From Rickettsiales bacterium Ac37b (lineage in GTDB: Bacteria > Pseudomonadota > Alphaproteobacteria > Rickettsiales > Arcanibacteraceae): DNA of 64,000 nucleotides. The stretch spans positions 1,554,662 to 1,618,661 of the forward strand of contig CP009217.2 of NCBI GenBank assembly GCA_000746585.2. Reading direction: 5' to 3'. The notes beneath the pieces were generated by a model. It saw only the letters and a list, made by a program, of their open reading frames with translations, ran no database searches and had not been told where the DNA came from. Below, piece after piece: positions 36,084 through 45,536 of this stretch. The number at the start of each line of letters is the position of its first letter. The stretch's first letter is position 1. Both the position numbers and the translations under genes were made by a program.

Positions 36084-38432
36084 ATGTCTAATAATCGTTA
36101 TTATTCTCTGTGGACACGTTTTATAGTTATTACTATATTATTTGGTTTTGTATTATTATCCTATGTTACATGGAAATTTGAAGATATCAGACGCCAGAGC
36201 GTATTAGTACGTCTAATGAGTAGTGCGGATATTATTGAAAAGCACTTAACCCACACAATTACTTATACCGAAAACAAAATGCGTTTTTTAGGAGAAATTA
36301 TTGATGATGAAAGTCAGTCAGGTAAAGACTTAAAATATATATATAAGCTGTTACGTTTATTTGCATTAGATCCAAAAATCTATGCTATTTCCTCATGGAG
36401 TGCTATAGGCTGGGTAAACGCTCAAAAAAATGCAGTAGTAGATAGTGCTCATGGTATATTAAAGAAACCTATCTATTTAGGACATAGAGAATATGTTGTA
36501 GAATCCGCAAAAACTAATTGGGTAATGCATTTCGATCCAGTAAATTTTGGTTACATAAGTGGAAAATGGATTATTCCAGCTGGCATAGGCATATCTAATG
36601 ATCAAGGAGAATATATAGGTACATTAACTATTGGATTCGAAATTTTTAGCTTATCTAGAGTTTTGTATAGCTTAATTAAAGACCAGAATTTAAGTTATGC
36701 TATAATTGATCCACAATCCATGCAAATAGTATTAGAGGCTCCTAATCAATCTATAGTTTCAAATAAACCTATATTATATGCTCTACAAAATATTGATTTT
36801 CGCTATATTAAAACTGTTTCTCATACTCCAATGTTTGGTATGGGTGATAGCTATGTCTTTTTAAAACTTGATAAATTACCATTTATATTATGCGTATATA
36901 ACTCTATAAAAAAAGGGGTATCTTATAAAGCGCTTATACATAGCTTTTTAGCAAATATTACAGAAATATCTTTTTTATTTATTATCATTATACTTTTAAT
37001 TGTAATATTTTATAGAGGCGTACTAAAACCTATGCTACAACTATCTCAGGCAGCTCATCTTATTTCTCGAGGCAGTACAGAGGTTGAAATTCCTAAAGTT
37101 CATAGTATGGAAGCAAGTGATTTAGCTATAGCTCTAAACAATGTTAAAACTTTACTAGAAAGAGAAAGGAAGCTTTCTGCACTAATTTCAAAGGCCCATG
37201 TCAATTTAGCTATCGCCAAAGATGGCTTAGAAGAAAAAGTAAGAGCTAGAACACAGGAATTAGAAGATGCTCTTTCAACTAAAACTATATTTTTAAATAA
37301 TATAAGCCATGAAATTAGAACTCCTACTCAAGGTATTATGTCCATATCACGTGTTTTAGTTGAATATTGGCAAGATTTTTCCAATGAAAGACGTAAAGAG
37401 CTAGCTATTTTAGTAAGTAATAATGCTATGAGGTTATTTACTTTGGTAAATAATGTATTAAACCTTGCCAAATTTGACCTAGTTAATATGCAACTCTATC
37501 TAGAAAAAGTGAATATAGTAAGCTTGAGTAGCGAGGTTTTAAAAGATTGTAAAATATATACCTATGGTAAAGATTTAGACATTATTTTAGAAACACATGA
37601 CAAAGATAAAATATATGCCTTAGTGGATAAGGAAAAAATTACCCAAGTTTTATATAATTTAGTAGTTAATGCTATTAAATTTTCCTCTAAAGGAAAAATT
37701 ATCCTAGAAATTAAAGAAACAGAATTAGATATTTCTGATATAAAAGTACAGGGTTTATATATTTCAATTACAGATGAAGGCTTAGGTATTCCTGCCACAG
37801 AATTGGATCATATATTTGAATCATTTATACAAAGCAGTAATACTAAATCTAAAATTAGTGGAATAGGACTCGGTTTATCAATTTGTAGAAGAATAGTTAA
37901 AGCACATGGTGGACGTATTTGGGCTGGTAACAATATACCACATGGTGCAAAATTCACATTTATTATACCTATGGGTAATATAGATGATCCTAAATATATA
38001 ATAGAAAGTCATACATTTTCTGCTAAGGATAATACACAGTTATCTCATACAAAAAAAGCAATTATATTAGCTATCGATGATGAAGAAATATGCTTAACTA
38101 GTTTAGAAATGTTATTATACGGCACAAATTATACTTTGATTAAAGCAAATAATGGGTATACTGGTTTAAAATACCTTGAAGATTACAAGATAGATTTAAT
38201 TTTACTAGATATTATGCTTCCAGATATAGACGGCTTAGTGTTATTAGAAACTATTAAGAAAAATACCAATTTTACCCATATTCCTGTTATCCTGCAGACA
38301 GGAATATTAGACTTTGACCGTGAATTATATATGGATAAAATTTCAGACTATATAAGAAAACCTTACCAGAGAGAAGAAATATTAGAAGTAGTTAATAGAG
38401 TAATTAATAAATCGGTTACTACTACGCTTTAA
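36084..38432 (+). CDS. Hybrid sensor histidine kinase with dCache-like sensor (HK4)
   Basis: 782 residues. Membrane helix (about 12-30), extracytoplasmic PDC/dCache-like region ('IPAGIGISNDQGEYIGTLTI'), second helix (about 292-312), HAMP-like segment, coiled coil, HisKA 'NNISHEIRTPTQGI' (His near 408), HATPase ('NLVVNAIKF', 'DEGLGIP', 'GIGLGLSICRRI') and receiver ('LAIDDEEICLTS', 'LILLDIMLPD', 'LQTG', 'IRKPYQ'; Asp near 706). It shares full-length architecture with HK1 and HK2, but its catalytic half has diverged normally, so it has escaped the homogenisation seen in the 12-24 kb array. Confidence 0.9.
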   Translation: MSNNRYYSLWTRFIVITILFGFVLLSYVTWKFEDIRRQSVLVRLMSSADIIEKHLTHTITYTENKMRFLGEIIDDESQSGKDLKYIYKLLRLFALDPKIYAISSWSAIGWVNAQKNAVVDSAHGILKKPIYLGHREYVVESAKTNWVMHFDPVNFGYISGKWIIPAGIGISNDQGEYIGTLTIGFEIFSLSRVLYSLIKDQNLSYAIIDPQSMQIVLEAPNQSIVSNKPILYALQNIDFRYIKTVSHTPMFGMGDSYVFLKLDKLPFILCVYNSIKKGVSYKALIHSFLANITEISFLFIIIILLIVIFYRGVLKPMLQLSQAAHLISRGSTEVEIPKVHSMEASDLAIALNNVKTLLERERKLSALISKAHVNLAIAKDGLEEKVRARTQELEDALSTKTIFLNNISHEIRTPTQGIMSISRVLVEYWQDFSNERRKELAILVSNNAMRLFTLVNNVLNLAKFDLVNMQLYLEKVNIVSLSSEVLKDCKIYTYGKDLDIILETHDKDKIYALVDKEKITQVLYNLVVNAIKFSSKGKIILEIKETELDISDIKVQGLYISITDEGLGIPATELDHIFESFIQSSNTKSKISGIGLGLSICRRIVKAHGGRIWAGNNIPHGAKFTFIIPMGNIDDPKYIIESHTFSAKDNTQLSHTKKAIILAIDDEEICLTSLEMLLYGTNYTLIKANNGYTGLKYLEDYKIDLILLDIMLPDIDGLVLLETIKKNTNFTHIPVILQTGILDFDRELYMDKISDYIRKPYQREEILEVVNRVINKSVTTTL

Positions 38433-38477
38433 TAGTTATTAAGTTTATTATTAAGTACTATATTAGGTTTGTTTTAG

Positions 38478-39494
38478 ATGGCCCATAAACTTTTTGATTC
38501 TATAACTTTAGGCGTAATGCAAAAATTACAAATACCAGCTATTGCACTAGGTATTATAAAAAAGGGTAGTGTGATATTTAAGAAAACATATGGTGTTTGT
38601 GGTTATGATAATCATCTACCTATTAATTCAAAAACTTTATTTCAAATTGCTTCTCTTTCTAAGGGTTTTTTAGGTATATTAATATCTATGCTAGTCGATA
38701 ATGATATATTAAATTGGGAAGATAAAATTTCCAATTTAAGCTTAAAACAGATAGCGTGTATGAATACTGGATTAGAAGAAAATTTTGGTTCTACTCACCT
38801 TAAAGAAAATTATAATAAACATAAATTCGTTCAAATTCTCATAAAGGAACTTTTGTGTTATAATAAAGTTCTCAATATTGATTTTAGTTATCAATATGCA
38901 GTATTACTTTTACTAGAAGAAATAATAGAAAGTAAAACTAATGTAAAATGGGAACAATTATTATATAGTAAAATATTATATCCACTACATTTATACAATA
39001 CTGGCACAAATATTACCAAAAAAATTTCTGAGACTAAAAATATCGCTATACCGTATAACAATAATAATATAAAAATGAATTGGGAAACTTTTCAAGTTAA
39101 TTCTGCGGCAGGAATGTATTCCTGCCTAGATGATATGTTAGTTTGGCTTAATTTTCATTTATTAGAAGGAATATTTGATAACAAACGCATAGTTTCATTA
39201 ATTGAGATGCAAAAATTATATAATATACATACTCGTGTTGAAAAGGCACAATGTGTAGATGATTGGGATGTTATTGTATCGACTACATATGGATATTTTT
39301 GGTACAATTTAAATCTCAGCTTAGGTAATAAAAGATTAACTATTATAGAGCATAATGGCGATTGTTGTGGAATGTCGTCTTTGATTTCTTATATACCACA
39401 AGAGCAAATAGGTATGGTTATACTAACAAATAAACAAACTGTAGGACCATATATATTACGTAGAAAATTTTTAGAGCATATTTTTGCTTATTAA
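38478..39494 (+). CDS. Beta-lactamase-fold serine hydrolase (class C/PBP-like)
   Basis: 338 residues. The SxxK motif is 'IASLSKGFLG' (about 60), a tyrosine motif lies in 'DFSYQYAVLLLLEE' (less canonical than YxN), and 'EHNGDCCGMSS' provides HxG near residue 290. These are the beta-lactamase/D-aminopeptidase family marks (PF00144 type). Members hydrolyse esters, peptides or amides. There is no signal peptide, so it is probably cytoplasmic. It starts 45 bases after HK4 and is likely in the same operon, where it could make or degrade the signal; that is inference. Confidence 0.7.
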   Translation: MAHKLFDSITLGVMQKLQIPAIALGIIKKGSVIFKKTYGVCGYDNHLPINSKTLFQIASLSKGFLGILISMLVDNDILNWEDKISNLSLKQIACMNTGLEENFGSTHLKENYNKHKFVQILIKELLCYNKVLNIDFSYQYAVLLLLEEIIESKTNVKWEQLLYSKILYPLHLYNTGTNITKKISETKNIAIPYNNNNIKMNWETFQVNSAAGMYSCLDDMLVWLNFHLLEGIFDNKRIVSLIEMQKLYNIHTRVEKAQCVDDWDVIVSTTYGYFWYNLNLSLGNKRLTIIEHNGDCCGMSSLISYIPQEQIGMVILTNKQTVGPYILRRKFLEHIFAY

Positions 39495-39523
39495 ATCTAA
39501 AAACTAACTTAAATTATTACAAA

Positions 39524-40537
39524 ATGTTTATAAAATATATATTAATAATTCTCTTTATGTTAAGTGTCATAAATACTAACGCTATGACGCTGGATGAAAT
39601 TGCAGAACGTTTAACAAATAATAATTATAATTCTCTTGACACAGTACAATTAGAAGCTTTATGGCAAAATTATTATAATACAAATTTAAAAGAAATAGAT
39701 AAATGGGCACACGCTGAATTGGAACAAGACAAATTTTTGAATTGTACTTTGTTTTATCCTTTTTCTGGACCTGATGTAGTACACATGATGATGTTGTTTC
39801 CTAGTTGTAGTTCATATATAATGATTGGATTAGAACCCCCCGGCAAAATATTAAATCTAACTATTGAAAATATTAATTTAGATAAGCTATCGCAAGGTAT
39901 TTTTTCATTATTACGTAGAAGCTTTTTTATTACAAAAGACATGTGGTCAGATTTTGGTAAACCTAATCATGGGGTAATTATACCTATAGTTGTATTATTA
40001 AAAAAGCTTCAATTTAATATTATTAGTTCTGAACAAATTATACTAACTGACGAAGGCAACATAGAACCAAACATTAATGGTAACGGAATTAAATTACAAG
40101 TTAAAAATTCTAATAAAAACTTTGTGCAAAATATTTATTATATTAGCACTTCATTAATGAATAAAAATGCTATGGAGCTTTTTTTGAAAAAGCAGGATGC
40201 ACCTTTAATAACATATTTAAAAGCGGCTCAATATGCATTCTTTGATCCTCGGTTTATACCAATGCGTAATGTTATATTAGAAAAAAGTCGTATGGTATTG
40301 CAGGATGATTCTGGTATACCCTTTCGTTATTTTGATAAGAGTTGGATTAAAGAGCTATATGGACAATATGCTGGTCCTTATGGAAAAAGCTTTAAAGGAT
40401 ATAAACAACTTGATCTTTTACATGCATACAGTGTTAATAATACTAAACCTATTAAGTTCAGATTAGGTTATGGTTATGGAAAAGTTCCAAGCTGTTTAAT
40501 AAAAATGGTAAAACAAGATATAGAAAGTAAGAAATAA
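39524..40537 (+). CDS. Conserved-looking secreted protein of unknown function
   Basis: 337 residues with a signal peptide (hydrophobic 5-18, cleavage probably after 'NTNA'). A central block 'CTLFYPFSGPDVVHMMMLFP' and 'SYIMIGLEPPGKI' looks like a conserved core of secreted proteins seen in several bacteria, though I cannot name the family. It begins 29 bases after the hydrolase gene and closes the MT4-HK4 operon. It could be a periplasmic partner of the HK4 sensor; that is inference. Confidence 0.55.
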   Translation: MFIKYILIILFMLSVINTNAMTLDEIAERLTNNNYNSLDTVQLEALWQNYYNTNLKEIDKWAHAELEQDKFLNCTLFYPFSGPDVVHMMMLFPSCSSYIMIGLEPPGKILNLTIENINLDKLSQGIFSLLRRSFFITKDMWSDFGKPNHGVIIPIVVLLKKLQFNIISSEQIILTDEGNIEPNINGNGIKLQVKNSNKNFVQNIYYISTSLMNKNAMELFLKKQDAPLITYLKAAQYAFFDPRFIPMRNVILEKSRMVLQDDSGIPFRYFDKSWIKELYGQYAGPYGKSFKGYKQLDLLHAYSVNNTKPIKFRLGYGYGKVPSCLIKMVKQDIESKK

Positions 40538-40614
40538 GTATTTATCTTCCACAAGGTAATAAAAATATTTAAATTATTATTTTTATTAATAAACCCATTA
40601 TAAGACTGTTAAAA

Positions 40615-40668
40615 AGTAAATTAACTTAGAACAAATGCAGCGTAACTTTATTCTCAACTTAATTTACT
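40615..40668. repeat. Minimal MITE with IS630 termini
   Basis: About 54 bases beginning AGTAAATTAACTTAGAA and ending TTCTCAACTTAATTTACT, an inverted pair closely matching the IS630 ends, with only about 20 bases between. It lies in the gap 40538-41059. Confidence 0.7.
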
Positions 40669-40675
40669 GGGACTG

Positions 40676-40792
40676 TTAACCAAATATTTTTAGATAAAAT
40701 TTGGTCAAAAGATTGCTAACAAAGTCTTTATTAGCAGACCATATACCACGCTCCTCTAGAAAATCCTTCATAAAGACGGTAATATCATTCAT
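40676..40792 (-). pseudogene. Short gene remnant
   Basis: A 38-residue frame ('MNDITVFMKDFLEERGIWS...') ends next to the minimal MITE. It is too short to assign and has stops just upstream; probably the end of a lost gene. Confidence 0.25.
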
Positions 40793-40951
40793 AAGTATAC
40801 TATTATAAGCTTTTCCCTATAGTTTCTTGATTTGAAACAATTATGTAAAAATTATTTAGTTTCTTCAATTACTTTATAATAAAAATTATATTTTTACTAT
40901 TTTGTAATATTTTATATTTAATATTAGTATATTACTAAATGAAATTTAAAA

Positions 40952-41032
40952 TATAGCTTAAGAAATTTAAATATTACTTCATCGCTTGTTGTTCATGTAA
41001 TATTTTCATTACCTTTACTATAGAGGTTAGTA
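40952..41032. repeat. MITE family B-like copy
   Basis: Begins TATAGCTTAAGAAATTTAAA and ends CCTTTACTATA; the interior GTTGTTCATGTAATATT is the complement of part of the family B element at 7022-7113. It lies just upstream of an ankyrin gene. Confidence 0.5.
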
Positions 41033-41059
41033 TAAAATTACTAAAGGTAAAAACATCAT

Positions 41060-41746
41060 ATGAAAAATAATTGTTTTGAGCCCCCTAAAGCGTTGCCTAA
41101 TAAGGAAATAAAATTAATTATGGCAGTAAAAAAAGGATACACAACTGCAGCAGTCGAACTTATAAAATCAGGTGTGAATAAAGAAATTATTGATGATGAA
41201 GGCTATACTCCACTTACATTAGCGGTAATAAACGGTCATCTAGATACAGCCAAAGAGCTGCTTAAATTGGGAGCGCGTATTGAAGGCACAGGACGTATAT
41301 TTACTACTCCCCTATATTACTCTATTAAAAATAATTATCCTAAAATTGCTCAGGAATTGATTGATAGAGGTGCTAAAATATATATTAATATAGAAGATAA
41401 TAATATTATTAAGTGGCGCACTACCAATGATCTCGTTGAAGTGCCGGAGAATTTTTTACCTATAATAAAGTCAGGTTTATATGCTGAAAGTATTTATTGG
41501 GGAACTTCCTCTGTTACTCAATATATTGCTGAAGGTATTAAAATTGATGATGCTTTTCCAAGGTTAAGATATTTATGTAGTACTTTGGGTATAAGACGCT
41601 CTTTGTTTCAATTGGATAATTTTCCTTTAGTTATTCAATTAAAAATAGAGGATTTTCTTCATACGATTAATGCATTTGAATATAAGTCTCCTACCTTATC
41701 TAGTAAAAGACCACTTTCAATTAGTGCTCCTAATATAGCTTTATAA
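41060..41746 (+). CDS. Ankyrin-repeat protein
   Basis: 228 residues. Three ankyrin units occupy about 15-120 ('DDEGYTPLTLAVINGHLDTAKELLKLGA', followed by 'TTPLYYSIKNNYPKIAQELI'). The C-terminal 100 residues ('GLYAESIYWGTSSVTQYIA') have no known domain but align with the same region of the next gene, so the two are paralogues. No signal peptide. Ankyrin proteins are common Rickettsiales effectors binding host proteins; this is an expectation, not shown. Confidence 0.75.
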   Translation: MKNNCFEPPKALPNKEIKLIMAVKKGYTTAAVELIKSGVNKEIIDDEGYTPLTLAVINGHLDTAKELLKLGARIEGTGRIFTTPLYYSIKNNYPKIAQELIDRGAKIYINIEDNNIIKWRTTNDLVEVPENFLPIIKSGLYAESIYWGTSSVTQYIAEGIKIDDAFPRLRYLCSTLGIRRSLFQLDNFPLVIQLKIEDFLHTINAFEYKSPTLSSKRPLSISAPNIAL

Positions 41747-41750
41747 AAAT

Positions 41751-41810
41751 TATAGTTTGTTGTCCAGATGAAGTCTTGCGCCTTGTATTATTTAAATTGC
41801 CTTGACTATA
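41751..41810. repeat. MITE family B, short copy
   Basis: Begins TATAGTTTGTTGTCC and ends ATTTAAATTGCCTTGACTATA; its complement aligns with the left half of the family B element at 7022. It occupies the spacer between the two ankyrin genes. Confidence 0.6.
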
Positions 41811-41867
41811 TTTATTATATAACGGTATAATATAAATTTTAACTTTAATGTAATACAGTAATTATAT

Positions 41868-43214
41868 ATGTTAGCAGCTATATGTAAGGAATTTTTTGAA
41901 GTAGTTAATAATAACCAAATTCATATACTAGAAACTTTTTTGAATTCTGAAAATGGTAAAATATTACTTGATGAGCGTGATAGTGATAATAAAACAGCTT
42001 TATATATTGCTGCAGAAAAAGGTTTTATAGAAATTGCTAAAATTTTGGTAAAATATGATGCGAATAAAGAAATAATGTATAATGATAAGACCCCTTTAGT
42101 TGCTGCCATAATAAATGGATATACAGATATAGTGAATCTATTTATACGATCAGGCGCAGATCTAGATGGAATACATATGGTAGATTATTTTCCATTATAT
42201 TATGCTTTAAAAGAGAATAGGTTAGAGGTAGCTTCTATATTAATAGATTATGGTGCCGTATTGCCCATAAAATTAATAAAGTGGGAAACCGATTCTGGTC
42301 TAGGGAAAAAACTAGTCTGGAATAGGCGTGGAGCAGGGTATATAGATATTCCTAATACATTTCATAACATAATTATAATAGGACTATTGGCGGATAGCAT
42401 ATATGAAGGGGATATTACAAAATTTCATGAATATTTAAATCCTGAAATAGAACTAGAAAAAATCTGTATAAGGTTAACATCTTTATGTTTATTACACCGA
42501 AATTTTGGAAGAATAAGAGAGATAAAACCATTCTTATGCTTAGGTATACGTTCTCCTATAGAAAAACTTATAGAATATATTAAAGCGACGCCGGAGCAAA
42601 TAGTTAACAGTATTGAACAACCGCTTGCTATAATACTTAATCACAAATTTCCAGATAAATTTCCTTCCAAAGAACCTTATAGTAAGATATCTCCTTTTAC
42701 GCAAGATCCTAGTTTAAAACAAAATTTAGCGAGCTATGGTAAAAATTACAATCTTACACCTGAAGGATTTTTCAAGGAAATATTACAAGAAAATAGACAA
42801 AGAAAAATTTTATTTCTTTTAGAGGAATACCCTAATGAAACTCAAATGATCTTTCAGAATATAGATCAATTATTGTTAGAAGATCATCAACGTAGCCAAA
42901 TTAATAGTTTAAAGAAGAATTATATTAAAGGTCAAAATGTAGATTTAATGAAAGATATTGTAGAAAAAACTCATCAATTATCAGAGCGTACAGTATATTT
43001 GGAGAACATTATTGATAAGCAGCAGCGCAACATTACTTTTTTATATCAACGTTTTGAAGCTCAAGAAAAAAGACTAAAAAAAATAATGTCTAATATAAAT
43101 GTTGATGAACAATATAGAGAACAATGGCAAAGTAATAGCGATATAATAGGTAAATTTACAGCTGAAATAGTAAATAATAAAAATAAAGAAACTCTATCTC
43201 CGTCAAAAAATTAA
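41868..43214 (+). CDS. Ankyrin-repeat protein with C-terminal coiled coil
   Basis: 448 residues. Ankyrin units cover about 10-125 ('DSDNKTALYIAAEKGFIEIAKILVKYDA', 'YFPLYYALKENRLEVASILI'), then the region shared with the preceding gene ('GLLADSIYEGDITKFHEYL'), then a linker and a coiled coil at about 355-415 ('DIVEKTHQLSERTVYLENII'). No membrane helix or signal peptide. A paralogue of the upstream ankyrin gene with an added tail; effector role inferred. Confidence 0.75.
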   Translation: MLAAICKEFFEVVNNNQIHILETFLNSENGKILLDERDSDNKTALYIAAEKGFIEIAKILVKYDANKEIMYNDKTPLVAAIINGYTDIVNLFIRSGADLDGIHMVDYFPLYYALKENRLEVASILIDYGAVLPIKLIKWETDSGLGKKLVWNRRGAGYIDIPNTFHNIIIIGLLADSIYEGDITKFHEYLNPEIELEKICIRLTSLCLLHRNFGRIREIKPFLCLGIRSPIEKLIEYIKATPEQIVNSIEQPLAIILNHKFPDKFPSKEPYSKISPFTQDPSLKQNLASYGKNYNLTPEGFFKEILQENRQRKILFLLEEYPNETQMIFQNIDQLLLEDHQRSQINSLKKNYIKGQNVDLMKDIVEKTHQLSERTVYLENIIDKQQRNITFLYQRFEAQEKRLKKIMSNINVDEQYREQWQSNSDIIGKFTAEIVNNKNKETLSPSKN

Positions 43215-43295
43215 ATTTTATATTTTAATTATGCATAAGTACAATTTTTGTAAAGGGATATTATAGAGTAAATTAATTTGAATTCGGGATACAGT

Positions 43296-43401
43296 TATAG
43301 TTTCTTGATTTGAGTTAGCATATGCGTTACTCTTCACTAACCTAACAAAAAGTAAATTTTACTCATCATTCCTGTCTTCTCAAGAAGCTGAAAAAATTAT
43401 A
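43296..43401. repeat. MITE family C copy
   Basis: About 106 bases from TATAGTTTCTTGATTTGAG to GAAGCTGAAAAAATTATA; the complement aligns with 58481-58586 along its length. It is preceded (43265-43295) by a broken end of family A, so it may have inserted into that element. Confidence 0.75.
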
Positions 43402-43821
43402 GGTAAAAGCTTTATTTTAGCCTTATGTATGCTCCCAGATTATGATAATATAATAAACCAAACTATGCTACAGTACAAAAATTTACCTTCCAAGGGGAAA
43501 TTATGGGACAAATATTACACAGTAGCGCCAAAATGACAGAGGCAATAGTAGAGCACTATAAAATAGTAAAGAAAGCATAGCAAAATTAGCTAAAGCTTAC
43601 TCGATTAATCCTAAAACTGTACAAAAATGGAAAAAGAGAAACTATATCTACGATAGCGAGTTATGGGACCCAAAAAAATATGTTCTACTGTCCTAACAGC
43701 CAATGAAGAAGCTCTTATAGTAGCATTTCGTAAACACACTCTTCTTCCCCTGAATGATTATCTTTATGCTTTAGAAACTTCTATTTCTCATTTGACCCGT
43801 TCTAGTTTACATCGTTGTTTA

Positions 43822-44754
43822 TAGTCAATTAAGTTGAGAATGGCATAGAGAAGCCATAATCAATAGCATCGCTAAGGTTATTAAAATTAGTAATGATAGG
43901 TTTGATTTTAGCTTTTAAATGAGCCCAATATTTTTCAATTGGGTTGAGATCAGGAGAGTAAGGTGGTAAGAATAAAAGTTTACAGCCTATATCTTCTATT
44001 AAATTCCTAGTTCTAGCTGACTTATGGAACGTTGCATTATCAAGTATTACAACTTGACCAAATCTTAGTTCGGGCACCAAACACTGACTAACCCACTCGT
44101 TAAAAACTTCTGTATTACATGTGCCCTTGAAACACATTGGCGCAATAATTTTCTTCCCAACCTTACCTGCAATAAAGCTTTCTCGATCATGTTTTTTACC
44201 TGAGATATCACCATAAACTTTACTTCCTCTGAGACTGTATCCCCAAGAATAGTACAAATAGCTATCAATTCCACTCTCATCAATATAAACTATATCTTCC
44301 GCTTTATAGTTTGCGATAGCTGCCAAAAATAATTGCCGTTTTGCTTCATCCCGTTCACGATAGAGTGTGGTCTTTTTTTTCGTGTGATCCCCAAAGTCTT
44401 GAATGCCAAACAGATAGCAGCTGTAGACACATTAAAAACCTTTGCAAAATCAGATAATAGCCAATTGCTGTTTTTAGACACCTCGTTTAATAATTTGATT
44501 GGATCAAGCTTCTTCCATGGCTTAGCTGCTCGTGTGGCTGCTAAATTCCCGGATTTCGATCTCGATAACCATCTATAAATTGTTCTTTCACCTATGCCAA
44601 AAATTCTTGCAGCTTCTTCTCTGGTATAACCTTTATTAACATAGTGAATTACTTTTTTACGTAAATCTAAGGAATATGCCATTGCTTCTACTGTTTTGGG
44701 TTTATGAGCTTTTTAATATATCATATATCATGTCTTTATCAACTTAATTTACTA
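43822..44754 (-). mobile_element. IS630-family element, copy 3 (potentially active)
   Basis: A 933-base element with TAGTCAATTAAGTTG and TAGTAAATTAAGTTG ends and TA duplications at 43820-43821 and 44755-44756. The flanks form an interrupted reading frame that is restored when the element and one TA are removed. It is the only copy here without the nonsense codon. Confidence 0.95.
43829..44682 (-). CDS. IS630 transposase, intact through a -1 frameshift
   Basis: Frame 1 (44682-44290, 130 residues) supplies the DNA-binding domain. Frame 2 (44326-43829 as an open frame) supplies the DDE domain with 'VYIDESGID', 'VVILDNATFHKSA' and 'YSPDLNPIEKYW'. The frames overlap at eight A residues (44380-44373, minus strand) arranged as A AAA AAA after CGA, a canonical -1 slippery site as known for IS630 elements. 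Slippage gives about 284 residues including 'TTLYRERDEAKRQ'. The position that is TGA in copies 1 and 2 is CGA here. It could mobilise all three copies and the MITEs. Confidence 0.88.
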
Positions 44755-45494
44755 TACAAAGACATGGTATTAGTAAATTGCCTGAGATAGGCAATAATAA
44801 AAGGCTTAAGAAGAAAAAATTTAAGCAATATGCTATAGGCTATTTTCATATTGATACTGCTGAAGTAAGAACAGAAGAAGGTAAACTATATCTATTTGTA
44901 GCTATAGATAGAACTTCAAAGTTGGCATATGCTGAACTTCATAAATCTATGACTAAGGTATAGCAGCAGATTTTTTATGAAACTTCATTGAAGCAGTTCC
45001 ATATAAAATCCATACAGTGTTAACTTATAATGGTATCCAATTTACTAACCATGCTCCTCATCGGCATGCTTTTACTCATATTTTTGGAAGAGTTTGTAAT
45101 GAAAATGATATTGAACATAGATTGACTAAGCCTAATCATCTTGGACCAATGGACAGGTTAGCGAACAGGGTTTTAAAAGAAGCTACAGTCAAAGATACTA
45201 TTATGAATCCCATCAACAATCTAGGAATATATTGAGAGCTTTATTATGGCTTATAGCTGTGCTAAAAGACTTAAAGATCTTACCTCTTATGAATAGATCA
45301 TTTCTATCTGGACAAAATCTCCTCAATTATTTATCCTATCGATCATGATCTGGGGCTATACCGTTAATCGTAAATACAATTATTTACTATAATTTGTCCA
45401 AGAGTAAGACAAATAGTACATAAGAAGAGGAACGACAACGTCCCAAATAACAAATTTAAAAGCTATATATTATGATATAGAGTATGTAGTATGA

Positions 45495-45530
45495 TTAAGA
45501 GAGAATAAGTATAAAACTATTCTCTCTTAA
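45495..45530 (-). terminator. Hairpin downstream of tig
   Basis: Perfect 13-base arms TTAAGAGAGAATA and TATTCTCTCTTAA with a 10-base loop, 7 bases past the tig stop codon. A U-tract after the hairpin is weak in the tig direction, so it may be a stabilising 3' stem-loop or an inefficient terminator. Confidence 0.55.
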
Positions 45531-45536
45531 TAACTT

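Larger units (their letters stand above)
43503..45350 (+). pseudogene. IS481-like transposase remnant split by IS630 copy 3
   Basis: Left part 43503-43821 and right part 44755-45350. The left has 'MGQILHSSAKMTEAI' and, in another frame, 'SIAKLAKAYSINPKTVQKW' (helix-turn-helix). The right has the DDE catalytic region ('FHIDTAEVRTEEGKLYLFV', 'VLTYNGIQFTNH', 'ENDIEHRLTKPNHLGPMD'). Several frameshifts and stops are present. Removing IS630 and one TA rejoins the frame exactly as R-C-L-Q-R-H-G, so the remnant existed before the insertion. Confidence 0.8.

Noticed and set aside
44778-45235. Two small plus-strand genes after IS630 copy 3
   Set aside because: They are frames of the IS481-like transposase remnant and rejoin with the part left of the IS.
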